Source: Campylobacterota bacterium
GTDB lineage: Bacteria > Campylobacterota > Campylobacteria > Campylobacterales > Sulfurimonadaceae
Direction: 5' to 3'
Length of the DNA stretch: 64,000 nt
Assembly (NCBI GenBank): GCA_040752835.1
Contig: JBFMGG010000006.1
Span: 124,001 to 188,000, forward strand
In this document: positions 15,541 to 24,056 of the stretch, piece after piece
Layout: each line of letters starts with the position of its first letter
Position numbering within the stretch: the first letter of the stretch is position 1
Notes under the pieces: model-generated
Told to the model about the DNA's origin: nothing
What the model saw: the letters and a program-made list of their open reading frames with translations, nothing else
Databases searched by the model: none
Made by a program: the position numbers and the translations under genes

Positions 15541-15591
15541 TCCCTCTCCTGTCCGGGCCTTTGAGCTGCTTTTCGTATCCGAAAGCCCGAA

Positions 15592-15615
15592 ATTTTAGCC
15601 ATATTAGGCTAAAAT
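15592..15615. promoter_or_regulatory. Perfect inverted repeat overlapping divergent -10 boxes (cmoB / cation efflux gene)
   Basis: ATTTTAGCC at 15592-15600 and GGCTAAAAT at 15607-15615 are exact reverse complements with a 6-base spacer. Each arm contains a TAAAAT-type -10 box, one firing toward each gene. It may be an operator or simply a symmetrical divergent promoter. Confidence 0.6.
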
Positions 15616-15621
15616 CACCCT

Positions 15622-16506
15622 ATGCGTATCGAAAAAAAAGCCACCCTCGTCTCTACCACCGTCGCCTTTATGCTGGTGACGTTCAAGCTCACCGTCGGCA
15701 TCATCAGCGGTTCGGTCGCCGTTCTGGCCTCCGCTATCGACTCGCTGCTGGACATGGTCGTTTCGACCTTCAACTATTACGCCCTGCACAATGCCGAAAA
15801 ACAGCCGGACGAATATTTCAATTTCGGACGGCGAAAACTCGAGCCCCTGGCCGCGGTCGTCGAAGGGACGGTCATCAGCCTCTCGGCCCTGTTCATCCTC
15901 TACGAAGCGATCTCCAAACTGGTTCAGGGGAGTCCCATCGAGCACCTGGATCTCTCGATCGGAGTGATGGTCGTCTCGATCGTCGTAACCGCCGCGCTGG
16001 TGGTATTTTTGCACTTTGTGGCGAAAAAAACGGGGAACATGGTCATCGAGGCCGATGCCCTCCATTACAAAACCGACCTCTTCAGCAACGCGGCGGTTCT
16101 GATCTCGCTCGCCGTCATCCACTTTACCGATTACACGTTCATCGATCCATTGCTGGGGATCGGAATCGGGATCTACATGATCTATTCGGCTTTCCCGCTG
16201 ATCCGGGAAGGGACATTGATGCTCCTGGACGCGGCGCTCGACGCCGAAAGCGTCGAGAAGATCCATACCCTTTTACATAACCAGTACGACATCAGCGGCT
16301 ATCACGATCTGCGTACCCGCCGTTCGGGATCGGAAATCTACATGAGCGTCCACATCGTTTTCAGCATCAGCACCTCTCTTTACGACGCCCACAAAGTGGG
16401 AGACCGTATTGAACTCGCACTCAAAAAGCTCTTTCCCGATGCAAACGTGCACGCCCTGATTCATCTGGACCCCTATGATGATTCTGAGGGAGAGTATCTA
16501 GACTGA
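15622..16506 (+). CDS. Cation diffusion facilitator (Zn/Fe efflux)
   Basis: A 294-residue CDF transporter. Six hydrophobic segments are visible. The metal-site Asp residues sit in SAIDSLLDMVVSTFNYYAL (TM2) and EADALHYKTDLFSNAAVL (TM5), the DxxxD and HxxxD patterns of FieF-like proteins. A cytosolic C-terminal domain follows from about residue 210. It exports divalent cations by proton antiport; the metal is not decidable. The -10 box ends 6 bases before ATG 15622 and there is no ribosome-binding site, so the transcript may be leaderless. Confidence 0.92.
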   Translation: MRIEKKATLVSTTVAFMLVTFKLTVGIISGSVAVLASAIDSLLDMVVSTFNYYALHNAEKQPDEYFNFGRRKLEPLAAVVEGTVISLSALFILYEAISKLVQGSPIEHLDLSIGVMVVSIVVTAALVVFLHFVAKKTGNMVIEADALHYKTDLFSNAAVLISLAVIHFTDYTFIDPLLGIGIGIYMIYSAFPLIREGTLMLLDAALDAESVEKIHTLLHNQYDISGYHDLRTRRSGSEIYMSVHIVFSISTSLYDAHKVGDRIELALKKLFPDANVHALIHLDPYDDSEGEYLD

Positions 16507-16573
16507 GTGTCTGAAGAAAATGTTATTTATTATAGTATAGAATGATACAAATCATAATACAAGGATATACTTC

Positions 16574-17131
16574 ATGAAAATTTTTCCCTTTGCTGTTGCT
16601 CTTGCCACTTCTTCGTTTCTCTGTGCCGCCGCTTTAAACGACGATCAACGGATCGCGAAAGGCGCCTCATCCTCTTCGGCTCTACTTCAAAAGCTCGGCG
16701 GAGAGGTCAAAAAGAACATGGAAGCTTCCGGAGCGGTCAAAACGCTCGAATTCTGTTCGATGAACGCCCTTCCCATGACCGATCAGGTGTCCAAAGAGAG
16801 CGGGACGAAGATCCAGCGACTCAGCCTCAAAAACCGCAATCCTCTCAACGCGGCGGTCGGGGAGGAGAAGGAGTTGCTGGAAAAATGGGAAAAAATGGTC
16901 AAAAGCGGAGAAAGTCTCCCCCCGCACACATTGAAACAACTCTCCGAAACCCGTAGCGTTTACTACAAGCCGATTCTTATCAATAACGAAGCGTGCCTGA
17001 AATGCCACGGCGACATCGCCCCGGAATCAGCGCTGGGCAAAGCGCTCAAGACGACCTATCCCGAAGACAAAGCGGTTGGATACAAAATGGGAGATTTACG
17101 GGGGATGGTAAAGGTTGAAATCGCCGAATAA
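16574..17131 (+). CDS. Periplasmic DUF3365 c-heme protein
   Basis: A 185-residue protein with a Sec signal (FPFAVALATSSFLCAAA) and a single CxxCH heme site in NEACLKCHGDIA near residue 140, within the DUF3365 (Tll0287-like) domain that elsewhere serves as a heme or redox sensor. As there is no membrane or signalling domain, it is likely a free periplasmic cytochrome or redox sensor. Upstream sequence is AT-rich with a TATAGT-like box around 16534. Confidence 0.85.
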   Translation: MKIFPFAVALATSSFLCAAALNDDQRIAKGASSSSALLQKLGGEVKKNMEASGAVKTLEFCSMNALPMTDQVSKESGTKIQRLSLKNRNPLNAAVGEEKELLEKWEKMVKSGESLPPHTLKQLSETRSVYYKPILINNEACLKCHGDIAPESALGKALKTTYPEDKAVGYKMGDLRGMVKVEIAE

Positions 17132-17151
17132 CCGAAGGTTCCGCCCTTCGG
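17132..17151. terminator. Hairpin between convergent genes
   Basis: CCGAAGG (17132-17138) pairs with CCTTCGG (17145-17151) around a 6-base loop, between the ends of the heme-protein gene and rny. There is no clear U tract on either side, so intrinsic termination is probable but weak. Confidence 0.4.
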
Positions 17152-17161
17152 TATCGGCCTT

Positions 17162-18730
17162 CTAGCGCGCGTACTCCACGACGCGGCTTTCGCGGATGAC
17201 ATTGACTTTGATTTCGCCGGGAAACTGCACCTTCTGGGCGATCTCTTCGGCGATCTCGCGGGCGATCAGCGCGCTCTCGTCGTCGTTGACGCTTTGGGCG
17301 TTGACGATGACGCGCACCTCCCGCCCCGCATTGATCGCGTAGGCCTGTTTCACCCCCTCTTTGCGGGTGGCGATCTCTTCGATCTCGCTGACGCGCCGCA
17401 GGAAACTCTCCAGGACTTCGCGCCGTGCGCCCGGACGGGCGGCGGAGAGGGTATCGGCCGCACACACGGCGGCGCATTCGATACTTTTGATCTCCTCGAA
17501 CCCGTGATGCGCGTAAATTGCGTTGATCACGACGGGATCTTCATTGTATTTGCGGCAGAGCTCAACGCCGATGTCGACGTGATTGCCCCCGCTTTCCTGG
17601 GTCAACGCCTTGCCGATGTCGTGCAGCAGGCCGGCGCGTCGGGCGAGTTTGAGGTCGCCCCCCATCTCCGACGCCATTATGCCCGCCAGATGGGCGACTT
17701 CGAGGGTATGCGCCAGGGCGTTTTGCCCGTAGCTCGAACGGTATTTGAGCCGTCCGACGAGTCGGACCAGTTCGTGGTGAATCCCGCTGAGTCCCAGTTC
17801 GAAAACGATGTCTTCACCTTCGCGGAGCATCGCTTCTTCAAACTCTTCGCACACTTTTTGGTACACCTCTTCGATCCGCGCGGGCTGTATCCGCCCGTCC
17901 TGGATCAGCAGCTCGACCGTCCGCACCGCAATAGCGCGCCGATAGAGGTTGAACGAGCTGACAATGATGGCGTTGGGCGTCTCGTCGATGATGATATCGA
18001 CCCCCGTCACCATTTCGAGGGTCTTGATATTGCGCCCCTCTTTTCCGATAATGCGCCCTTTGAGTTCATCGTCATCGAGATGGATGACGCTGATGAGCCG
18101 CTCGGCCGCGAACTCGCCCGCAAAACGGGACGTCGCCTGCGCAAGGATATAATCGGCTTTGCGTTTGAGCTGTTCTTTGGACTGCTCCTCGAGGAGCCGC
18201 ATTTCACGCGCAAGGGCGAGACGTTCTTTGTCCCGCACCTGTTCGAGAAGGATCGCTTTGGCTTCCTGCGCGGAAAGTCCCGCGCGCTGTTCCACGATCA
18301 CCTGCATCTGGTCGCTTTTGCGGCGATAGTCTTCTTTTAATTTCTCCAAAGACCGCTCGTTGCGTTCGAGATTCAGACGACGGTTGTCGATTGCCGAACG
18401 CTGGGAGGAGAGTTTCTCTTCCTCGCTCTTGCGGAAACGATCGAACGTTTTTTCACGGGCGAGAATCTTTTCTTCCCGTTCCGCGAGGTCTTTTTTGACC
18501 TGTTCGTACGTTTCATCGTACCGTTTCTGAGCCTCTTTTTCGATCTCGCGCGAACGGCTCGAAGCGCGTTCCAACACGATCTGCGCTTCGTTTTCAATCG
18601 CTTTGGCCTTGGCCTTGGCCTGTTCGAGATACAAATCAAAATGGGCGGCGGAAATCTTTTTCGAAATTAAAAATCCGACTACACCGCTGGCGACGGCAAT
18701 GCCGCCGCCGGCGAGTAGTTCGTTCAACAT
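17162..18730 (-). CDS. rny: Ribonuclease Y
   Basis: A 522-residue membrane-anchored endoribonuclease that initiates mRNA decay. The N-terminal TM helix (about 5-22) is followed by a long charged coiled coil (about 30-200), a KH domain containing GRIIGKEGRNIKTLEM, and an HD domain with AHTLEVAHLAG and HDIGKALTQ as metal site. ATG at 18730 with GAGG upstream. The upstream cyclo-ligase frame runs about 95 bases into it. Confidence 0.96.
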   Translation of the reverse strand: MLNELLAGGGIAVASGVVGFLISKKISAAHFDLYLEQAKAKAKAIENEAQIVLERASSRSREIEKEAQKRYDETYEQVKKDLAEREEKILAREKTFDRFRKSEEEKLSSQRSAIDNRRLNLERNERSLEKLKEDYRRKSDQMQVIVEQRAGLSAQEAKAILLEQVRDKERLALAREMRLLEEQSKEQLKRKADYILAQATSRFAGEFAAERLISVIHLDDDELKGRIIGKEGRNIKTLEMVTGVDIIIDETPNAIIVSSFNLYRRAIAVRTVELLIQDGRIQPARIEEVYQKVCEEFEEAMLREGEDIVFELGLSGIHHELVRLVGRLKYRSSYGQNALAHTLEVAHLAGIMASEMGGDLKLARRAGLLHDIGKALTQESGGNHVDIGVELCRKYNEDPVVINAIYAHHGFEEIKSIECAAVCAADTLSAARPGARREVLESFLRRVSEIEEIATRKEGVKQAYAINAGREVRVIVNAQSVNDDESALIAREIAEEIAQKVQFPGEIKVNVIRESRVVEYAR

Positions 18731-19280
18731 GGGTTTTCCTCATACTATAGGCCCCGCGCGGGGTAATCAACAAATCAGACCGCACATCATAATCGTCACA
18801 TAAAAATCTGTTTGTCAAACATTCGCAGGACTGGATAAAAATCGTAAACGGTCGGGCTTTAAGGGTCGGGAAAAATCGATCATACATCCCTTTGCCAAAA
18901 CCGATCCGGCCCAGCGAGGCGTCTACCCCTATAGCGGGGACGATAGCTACATCTATTAAATCTGTTTTTCGATAACTGTCCCGAGGCTCGTAAATCCCGA
19001 AAGCTTTACGTTCCAACGGTAATCTCAATGGTACCATCTTGAAACTGACGCCATCCATAAACGGGAGATATACTTTTCCTCTGCGGCGCGCACTCCGGAG
19101 CGTTTTACGGATATCGGCCTCGAAGTCCATGGGCCAGTAGGCCAGCACGGTTCGGGGATCCAGTTCCGCAAGAACCCGTTCGAGCACCCTTCTGACCTTT
19201 GCGTCGCGCATCGTTTTCGTCGCGGGGCTGGCACTTTTAAGTCGTTTGCTGCAAACGCTTCGGAACTCGCTTTTGGTCAC
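18636..19280 (-). CDS. 5-formyltetrahydrofolate cyclo-ligase
   Basis: A 214-residue member of the 5-FCL family, converting 5-formyl-THF to methenyl-THF with ATP. ILAYWPMDFEADIR-like N-terminal features and GRIGFGKGMYDRFF (the RxGxGxGYYDR motif) identify it. The family domain is complete by about residue 172 (LLITPRG). The remaining Arg-rich tail is read in another frame through the start of rny, suggesting loss of the original stop. The gene pair order is known from Campylobacter. Confidence 0.85.
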   Translation of the reverse strand: MTKSEFRSVCSKRLKSASPATKTMRDAKVRRVLERVLAELDPRTVLAYWPMDFEADIRKTLRSARRRGKVYLPFMDGVSFKMVPLRLPLERKAFGIYEPRDSYRKTDLIDVAIVPAIGVDASLGRIGFGKGMYDRFFPTLKARPFTIFIQSCECLTNRFLCDDYDVRSDLLITPRGAYSMRKTHVERTTRRRRHCRRQRCSRIFNFEKDFRRPF

Positions 19281-19298
19281 TTTTTACCTTTGCTTCGT

Positions 19299-19304
19299 TA
19301 TAAT
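19299..19304 (+). promoter_or_regulatory. -10 box for thioredoxin-ftsY-radA
   Basis: TATAAT 36 bases before ATG 19340 in the divergent gap; no clear -35 element, as usual in Campylobacterota. Confidence 0.6.
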
Positions 19305-19339
19305 CAGCCTAATTTTATCCAATTCCAAAAGGCACTTCG

Positions 19340-19891
19340 ATGCGTTTTTCACTCTTTTTTACCTCTTTGATCTCGATAACCCTCCTGTTTCAGGGATGCG
19401 GTGACGATTCGGCCGAAGATGCGATGGTTTCTACCGCTACGTTCAACCTGATGGATACCCAAGGCAAGGGTTATACCGTCGAGAAACGGGGAACCAACTT
19501 CACCCTCAGCACCGGCAAAGATAAAGTCGTTCTTTTCGATATTTTCGCCACCTGGTGCCCTCCCTGCCAGGCCGAAGTGAAACACCTCGGTAATCTCCAG
19601 AAAAAATACGGCGACGACCTGATTATCATGGGGATCACGATCGAAGACGACAAAAGCAATGCCGAGCTCGAAGCATTTCGCGAAAAGTACAAAGGTGGAA
19701 ACTACCTGATCAGCAACAAAGCCGACAACAAAGAGCTCGCCCGAGCGATCGCGTCGACCATCGGGGTCGGACAGCAATTCCCGATACCGCTGATGGTGCT
19801 GTACAAAAACGGCGAATACGTCACCCACTATGCCGGCGCCACCCACGAAGAGATCATCGATCACGACATCGCCGAAGCACTGGAGCGTTAA
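19340..19891 (+). CDS. TlpA-like thioredoxin lipoprotein
   Basis: A 183-residue protein with a lipoprotein signal ending LLFQGC at Cys20, and a TlpA/ResA-type thioredoxin fold with FATWCPPCQAEV active site near residue 72. It likely acts as a periplasmic thiol reductase, for example for cytochrome c maturation. Three bases before ftsY; same gene order as in Campylobacter. Confidence 0.9.
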   Translation: MRFSLFFTSLISITLLFQGCGDDSAEDAMVSTATFNLMDTQGKGYTVEKRGTNFTLSTGKDKVVLFDIFATWCPPCQAEVKHLGNLQKKYGDDLIIMGITIEDDKSNAELEAFREKYKGGNYLISNKADNKELARAIASTIGVGQQFPIPLMVLYKNGEYVTHYAGATHEEIIDHDIAEALER

Positions 19892-19893
19892 GG

Positions 19894-20778
19894 ATGTTCG
19901 GATTCATCAAAAAAGGGCTCCAAAAAACGGTCGACGCGATCGCGGCGGTACTCCCCGAAAAAAAAGCCACCGTCTCCAAGGATGAACTCGAAAACATCCT
20001 CCTCGAAGCCGACGTCGAATACGACCTCGTCGAAATCATCCTCCGCGAACTCTATCAGGAAAACGTCACCCGCGAACAGCTCGAGTCGAAACTCCTCGCG
20101 ACCCTGGCATTCGCCCAGAACACCCTCCCCGACAACCCCGACAAACCGACCGTCACCCTCATTATCGGCGTCAACGGGGCCGGGAAAACGACGACGATCG
20201 CCAAACTGGCCCAACGCCACCTCAACAACGGCGAACGGGTCATCCTGGGTGCGGGAGACACCTTCCGCGCCGCCGCGATCGAACAGCTCACCCGCTGGGC
20301 CGACAAACTCGAAATCCCCATCGTCTCTTCGCGCCAGGGGCATGATCCCAGCGCCGTGGCGTACGATACGATCGAATCGGCCAAAGCGCGGGGGTTTGAG
20401 CAGGTCATCATCGATACCGCCGGACGCCTCCACACCCAGACGAATCTGGGGAACGAACTCAAAAAAATCGTCCGCATCTGCGACAAGGCCCATCCCGGAT
20501 CGCCCCACCGCAAAATCCTCATTCTCGACGGGACACAGGGGAGTTCCGCGATCGCCCAGGCCAAAGCGTTCAACGAGATGGTGGGTGTTGATGGGATCAT
20601 CATCACCAAGCTCGACGGAACGGCGAAGGGGGGATCGGTTTTCAGTATCGCGTACGCCCTCAAACTCCCGATCCTCTACATCGGCGTCGGGGAGAGTGCG
20701 GAACATCTCATCCCGTTTGACAAATACGAATTCGTCGACGGTATCCTCGACGCGATTTTCGGCGAGAAAGCCGCCTGA
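19894..20778 (+). CDS. ftsY: Signal recognition particle receptor
   Basis: A 294-residue SRP GTPase docking ribosome-nascent chains at the membrane. GVNGAGKTTTIAKLA (G1), GAGDTFRAAAIEQL, DTAGRLHTQ and TKLDGTAKGG are all seen. There is only a short N-terminal helix instead of the long acidic A domain, as usual in this phylum. It overlaps nothing and is followed after 2 bases by radA. Confidence 0.96.
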   Translation: MFGFIKKGLQKTVDAIAAVLPEKKATVSKDELENILLEADVEYDLVEIILRELYQENVTREQLESKLLATLAFAQNTLPDNPDKPTVTLIIGVNGAGKTTTIAKLAQRHLNNGERVILGAGDTFRAAAIEQLTRWADKLEIPIVSSRQGHDPSAVAYDTIESAKARGFEQVIIDTAGRLHTQTNLGNELKKIVRICDKAHPGSPHRKILILDGTQGSSAIAQAKAFNEMVGVDGIIITKLDGTAKGGSVFSIAYALKLPILYIGVGESAEHLIPFDKYEFVDGILDAIFGEKAA

Positions 20779-20780
20779 TC

Positions 20781-22130
20781 ATGGCCAAAAAGAAAACGAC
20801 CCTCTTCGAATGCCAGCACTGCGGCTTCACCACCCCCAAATGGATGGGCAGATGCACCAACTGCGGCGGCTGGGACAGTTTTATCGAGCTGAACGAACAG
20901 CAGCAGGAGATCATCAAACTCACCTCATCATCTCCCGCAGCCGGAGCCAAGGCCAAAGAGATCACGAGTATCGTCGAAGAGACGACCGAGCGTTACAGCA
21001 GCGATGACAGCGAACTCGACATGGTTCTCGGCGGCGGAATCGTCCCGGGGTCACTTGTCCTGATCGGAGGGAGTCCCGGGGTGGGAAAATCGACCCTGCT
21101 CCTCAAAATCGGCTCCAACCTAGCACGCCAGAACCGTAACGTCCTCTACGTCACGGGCGAGGAGAGCGAAGGACAGGTCAAACTGCGGGCCAACCGCCTC
21201 GGGGCCAACGTCGACCACCTCTACCTCCTCAGCGAAATCCGCCTCGAACAGGTTCTGGGCGAACTGCACGAACGCGCGTACGAATGCATCATCGTCGACT
21301 CGATCCAGACCCTTTATTCCGAGACGATCCCCTCCGCACCCGGATCGGTGACGCAGGTACGCCAGATCACGTTTGACCTGATGCGCATTGCCAAAGAGCG
21401 CAAAATCGCCATCTTCATCATCGGGCACATCACCAAAGAGGGTTCGATCGCCGGCCCGAGGGTACTGGAGCACATGGTGGACGTGGTCTTGTATTTCGAA
21501 GGGGACAGCGGTCACGAACTGCGGATCCTGCGCGGGTTCAAAAACCGTTTCGGCCCCACCAGCGAAATCGGCGTATTCGAAATGCGCGGCGAAGGGCTCG
21601 TTTCGGCCAAAGACCTCTCCTCGCGTTTTTTCAACCGCTCCAAATCCCAAAGCGGCTCGGCCCTGACCGTCATTATGGAGGGTTCCCGCCCCATCGTGCT
21701 GGAAGTGCAGGCGCTGGTGAGCGACACCCACGCCCCCAATCCCAAACGTCAGGCGACGGGGTTCGAAACCAACCGTCTCAACATGCTCCTGGCCCTGCTG
21801 GAGCGCAAACTCGAACTGCCGCTCAACAGTTACGACGTCTTCGTCAACATCACGGGCGGCATCAAAATCACCGAAACCTCCGCCGATCTCGCGATTCTCG
21901 CCGCCATCATCAGCAGCTTCCGCAACCGCTCCATCTCAAAAGAGACCGTTTTTATCGGCGAAGTCTCGCTCGTCGGGGATATCCGCGAAGTGTACCAACT
22001 CGACCAGCGGCTCAAAGAAGCGGCTTCCCAACAGATCACCAAAGCACTCATCCCCAAAAAACCGCTCGAAAAAAGCAGCGTCAAATGCTACGAAATCGAC
22101 GAAGTGAGTAAACTGCTGGAGTGGTTTTAA
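20781..22130 (+). CDS. radA: DNA repair protein RadA
   Basis: A 449-residue RecA-like ATPase promoting branch migration. An N-terminal zinc finger (CQHC ... CTNC, residues about 9-27), Walker A GGSPGVGKSTLLLK, the RadA signature FKNRFGPTSEIG, and a Lon-protease-like C-terminal domain are present. Full length. Confidence 0.97.
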   Translation: MAKKKTTLFECQHCGFTTPKWMGRCTNCGGWDSFIELNEQQQEIIKLTSSSPAAGAKAKEITSIVEETTERYSSDDSELDMVLGGGIVPGSLVLIGGSPGVGKSTLLLKIGSNLARQNRNVLYVTGEESEGQVKLRANRLGANVDHLYLLSEIRLEQVLGELHERAYECIIVDSIQTLYSETIPSAPGSVTQVRQITFDLMRIAKERKIAIFIIGHITKEGSIAGPRVLEHMVDVVLYFEGDSGHELRILRGFKNRFGPTSEIGVFEMRGEGLVSAKDLSSRFFNRSKSQSGSALTVIMEGSRPIVLEVQALVSDTHAPNPKRQATGFETNRLNMLLALLERKLELPLNSYDVFVNITGGIKITETSADLAILAAIISSFRNRSISKETVFIGEVSLVGDIREVYQLDQRLKEAASQQITKALIPKKPLEKSSVKCYEIDEVSKLLEWF

Positions 22131-22143
22131 AGGTAGATTCGAG

Positions 22144-22149
22144 TATAAT
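22144..22149 (+). promoter_or_regulatory. -10 box for 22179 gene and carbonic anhydrase
   Basis: TATAAT between radA and the gene at 22179; GAGGAG gives the ribosome-binding site downstream. Confidence 0.55.
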
Positions 22150-22178
22150 TTCCAACCCATAACCTGAGGAGAAACAAC

Positions 22179-22451
22179 ATGCCTATGTGTTCCATTTTTG
22201 CCGATCATAAATCCGAAGAGCGCTATTCCAAGCTCTCGCTCGCCTATACGACCGACGAAGAACGCCAACTGATCGAAGAGACGATCGAGGCGTGTACTCC
22301 CTTGTGTTCAATCCAGCCGACCATTTACGGCGGTGCCGTCACCGGCGGAAAACGGATGATCACGATCGAATACCATGACGACTGCGACCGCGAAGGGGGC
22401 AACGTGTTCGAAGCGATCATCAAAAAACTGGGAATAGAGGAATGTCATTGA
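22179..22451 (+). CDS. Conserved-looking hypothetical protein
   Basis: A 90-residue soluble protein of unknown function with a clean GAGGAG ribosome-binding site. It has four Cys including C-T-P-L-C in the middle, and an EYHDDCDREGG acidic/His segment, which could bind metal. It overlaps the carbonic anhydrase start by 10 bases, implying coupling with that gene. Confidence 0.7.
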   Translation: MPMCSIFADHKSEERYSKLSLAYTTDEERQLIEETIEACTPLCSIQPTIYGGAVTGGKRMITIEYHDDCDREGGNVFEAIIKKLGIEECH

Positions 22452-23122
22452 CCATCAACCCCTCGGATCTGAGTGTCCAGCGTCTTAAAGAGTTTGCCGA
22501 AGGGAACGAAACCTTCCAGAAAACCTACTTCCGCAAGAATGAAGCGCAACTGCTCAAACTTGCAAAAGAAGGTCAAAACCCCAAGACCCTTTTCATCGGA
22601 TGTTCGGATTCACGGGTCATTCCCGACCTGATCGTCCAGTCCAATCCCGGCGATTTATTCGTTATCCGAAACGTCGGAAACTTCGTCGCTCCCTACAAAC
22701 CCGACGAGGATTTTCACTCGACCGCGGCGGGAATCGAATACGCCGTGAACGTCCTGGGAGTCTCCGAGATCATCATCTGCGGACATTCTCACTGCGGGGC
22801 GATCGAATCGCTGTACAAAACGACGTGCGATACGTCGATGGTCCATACGGCCAAATGGCTGACTCTGGGAGAAAAAGCCAAATCGATGGCATTGATCGCA
22901 CTGGGAGACAACGCCCCCAAGGACAATCTCCTGCGGACAACCGAGCAACTCTCGATCATCACCCAGATCGAAAACCTTCTCACCTACCCTTACGTCAAAA
23001 AACTGGTGGACTCGGATAAACTGTTCATCCACGGGTGGTACTACGATATCGAAACCGGAACGATCGATTACTACGATCCCGATTCCTACCAGTTCCGTCC
23101 TCTCAGCGACCTCGCCGAATAA
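22442..23122 (+). CDS. Beta-class carbonic anhydrase
   Basis: A 226-residue zinc enzyme interconverting CO2 and bicarbonate. FIGCSDSRVIPD gives the first zinc Cys and the Asp-Arg dyad, and ICGHSHCGAIES the zinc His and second Cys. No signal peptide, so cytoplasmic; this fits bicarbonate supply for autotrophic carbon fixation or carboxylases. A strong terminator follows. Confidence 0.94.
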   Translation: MSLTINPSDLSVQRLKEFAEGNETFQKTYFRKNEAQLLKLAKEGQNPKTLFIGCSDSRVIPDLIVQSNPGDLFVIRNVGNFVAPYKPDEDFHSTAAGIEYAVNVLGVSEIIICGHSHCGAIESLYKTTCDTSMVHTAKWLTLGEKAKSMALIALGDNAPKDNLLRTTEQLSIITQIENLLTYPYVKKLVDSDKLFIHGWYYDIETGTIDYYDPDSYQFRPLSDLAE

Positions 23123-23135
23123 CACACTTCTGATG

Positions 23136-23157
23136 CCGTCCTTCCGGACGGTTTTTT
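23136..23157 (+). terminator. Intrinsic terminator after carbonic anhydrase
   Basis: CCGTCC (23136-23141), TTCC loop, GGACGG (23146-23151), then six Ts. The T run touches the stop codon of the convergent MlaE gene. Confidence 0.9.
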
Positions 23158-23950
23158 ACCAATCCAGGAACAAAAACAGGGCCGAGAGAAAATAGTTCGC
23201 GACGAAAATCGCTACCGCCGAATAGACGACGGCATAGATCGTCGATTCTCCGACTCCCCTCGCCCCGCCGGTCGTATGGTAGCCGATGTAGCTGCCGATT
23301 GCGCTGACGATGTAACCGAAAACCGCGGCTTTGATGACGCCGGTCATAATGTCGTCGAATTCTCCCAGACGCATCAGCGTGTCCTGATACACGACCGGAT
23401 TGATCCCCAGAACTCCCGTCGAAATCAGATAACCGGCCCCGATGGCGATAAAATCGAACCAGACCACCAACAGCGGAAGGGAAATGATCGTCGCGACGAT
23501 GCGCGGAGAGATCAGGTACTCTTTGGAATCGACCCCCAGGATGTCGATTGCGTCGATCTGTTCGCTCACCCGCATCGTCCCCAGTTCCGCCGCCATCGCG
23601 CTGATGGAGCGCGAAATCAGCATCAAGGCCGCGAACACGGGCCCCAGTTCGCGCGTAATCGAAAAATAGACGGTATAGCCGATAAAATTTTCGGCGCCGA
23701 ACTGGTGGAACCCGTTGTAAAGCTGTATCGCCAGCACCATTCCGGTAAAAACGGCGGTCAGCGTAATAACCCCCATACACCCCATCCCGATAACTTCGAT
23801 CTGGGTCAGAAAAATTTTGGGGCGGCGCAGTACGTACGGAAAGAGTGCAAAAAGTCTGACCTGGAACAGAATAAACGCCCCGAATCTCTCAATCGTGTCG
23901 AAAAAACGGACGAACGGACGGCCGACGTAACCCAATAGCCTCTCTATCAT
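23156..23950 (-). CDS. MlaE-family ABC transporter permease
   Basis: A 264-residue membrane protein of the MlaE family with five to six TM helices. The MISRSISAMAAELGTMRVSEQIDAI helix and the RIVATIISLPLLVV region are diagnostic. MlaE moves phospholipids between membranes together with an ATPase and an MCE protein. Neither partner is adjacent here, as carbonic anhydrase is on one side and fliL on the other, so partners must be encoded elsewhere. Confidence 0.9.
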   Translation of the reverse strand: MIERLLGYVGRPFVRFFDTIERFGAFILFQVRLFALFPYVLRRPKIFLTQIEVIGMGCMGVITLTAVFTGMVLAIQLYNGFHQFGAENFIGYTVYFSITRELGPVFAALMLISRSISAMAAELGTMRVSEQIDAIDILGVDSKEYLISPRIVATIISLPLLVVWFDFIAIGAGYLISTGVLGINPVVYQDTLMRLGEFDDIMTGVIKAAVFGYIVSAIGSYIGYHTTGGARGVGESTIYAVVYSAVAIFVANYFLSALFLFLDW

Positions 23951-24017
23951 TGCACTATTCCTTGTTTTAATCGGGTAAGTTTACTCCAAGAAAGCCTAAA
24001 ATTCAAAAGTTTCTCGC

Positions 24018-24023
24018 TACAAT
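24018..24023 (+). promoter_or_regulatory. -10 box for fliL-acpS
   Basis: TACAAT in a GCTACAAT context 33 bases before the fliL start. Confidence 0.5.
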
Positions 24024-24056
24024 ATCCATTATCTTACCAAACAACCGGAGCAACGG

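Noticed and set aside
16507-16573. AT-rich gap before the heme-protein gene as a possible small RNA
   Set aside because: It is short and is adequately explained as a promoter region; no stable hairpin with a U tract is visible.
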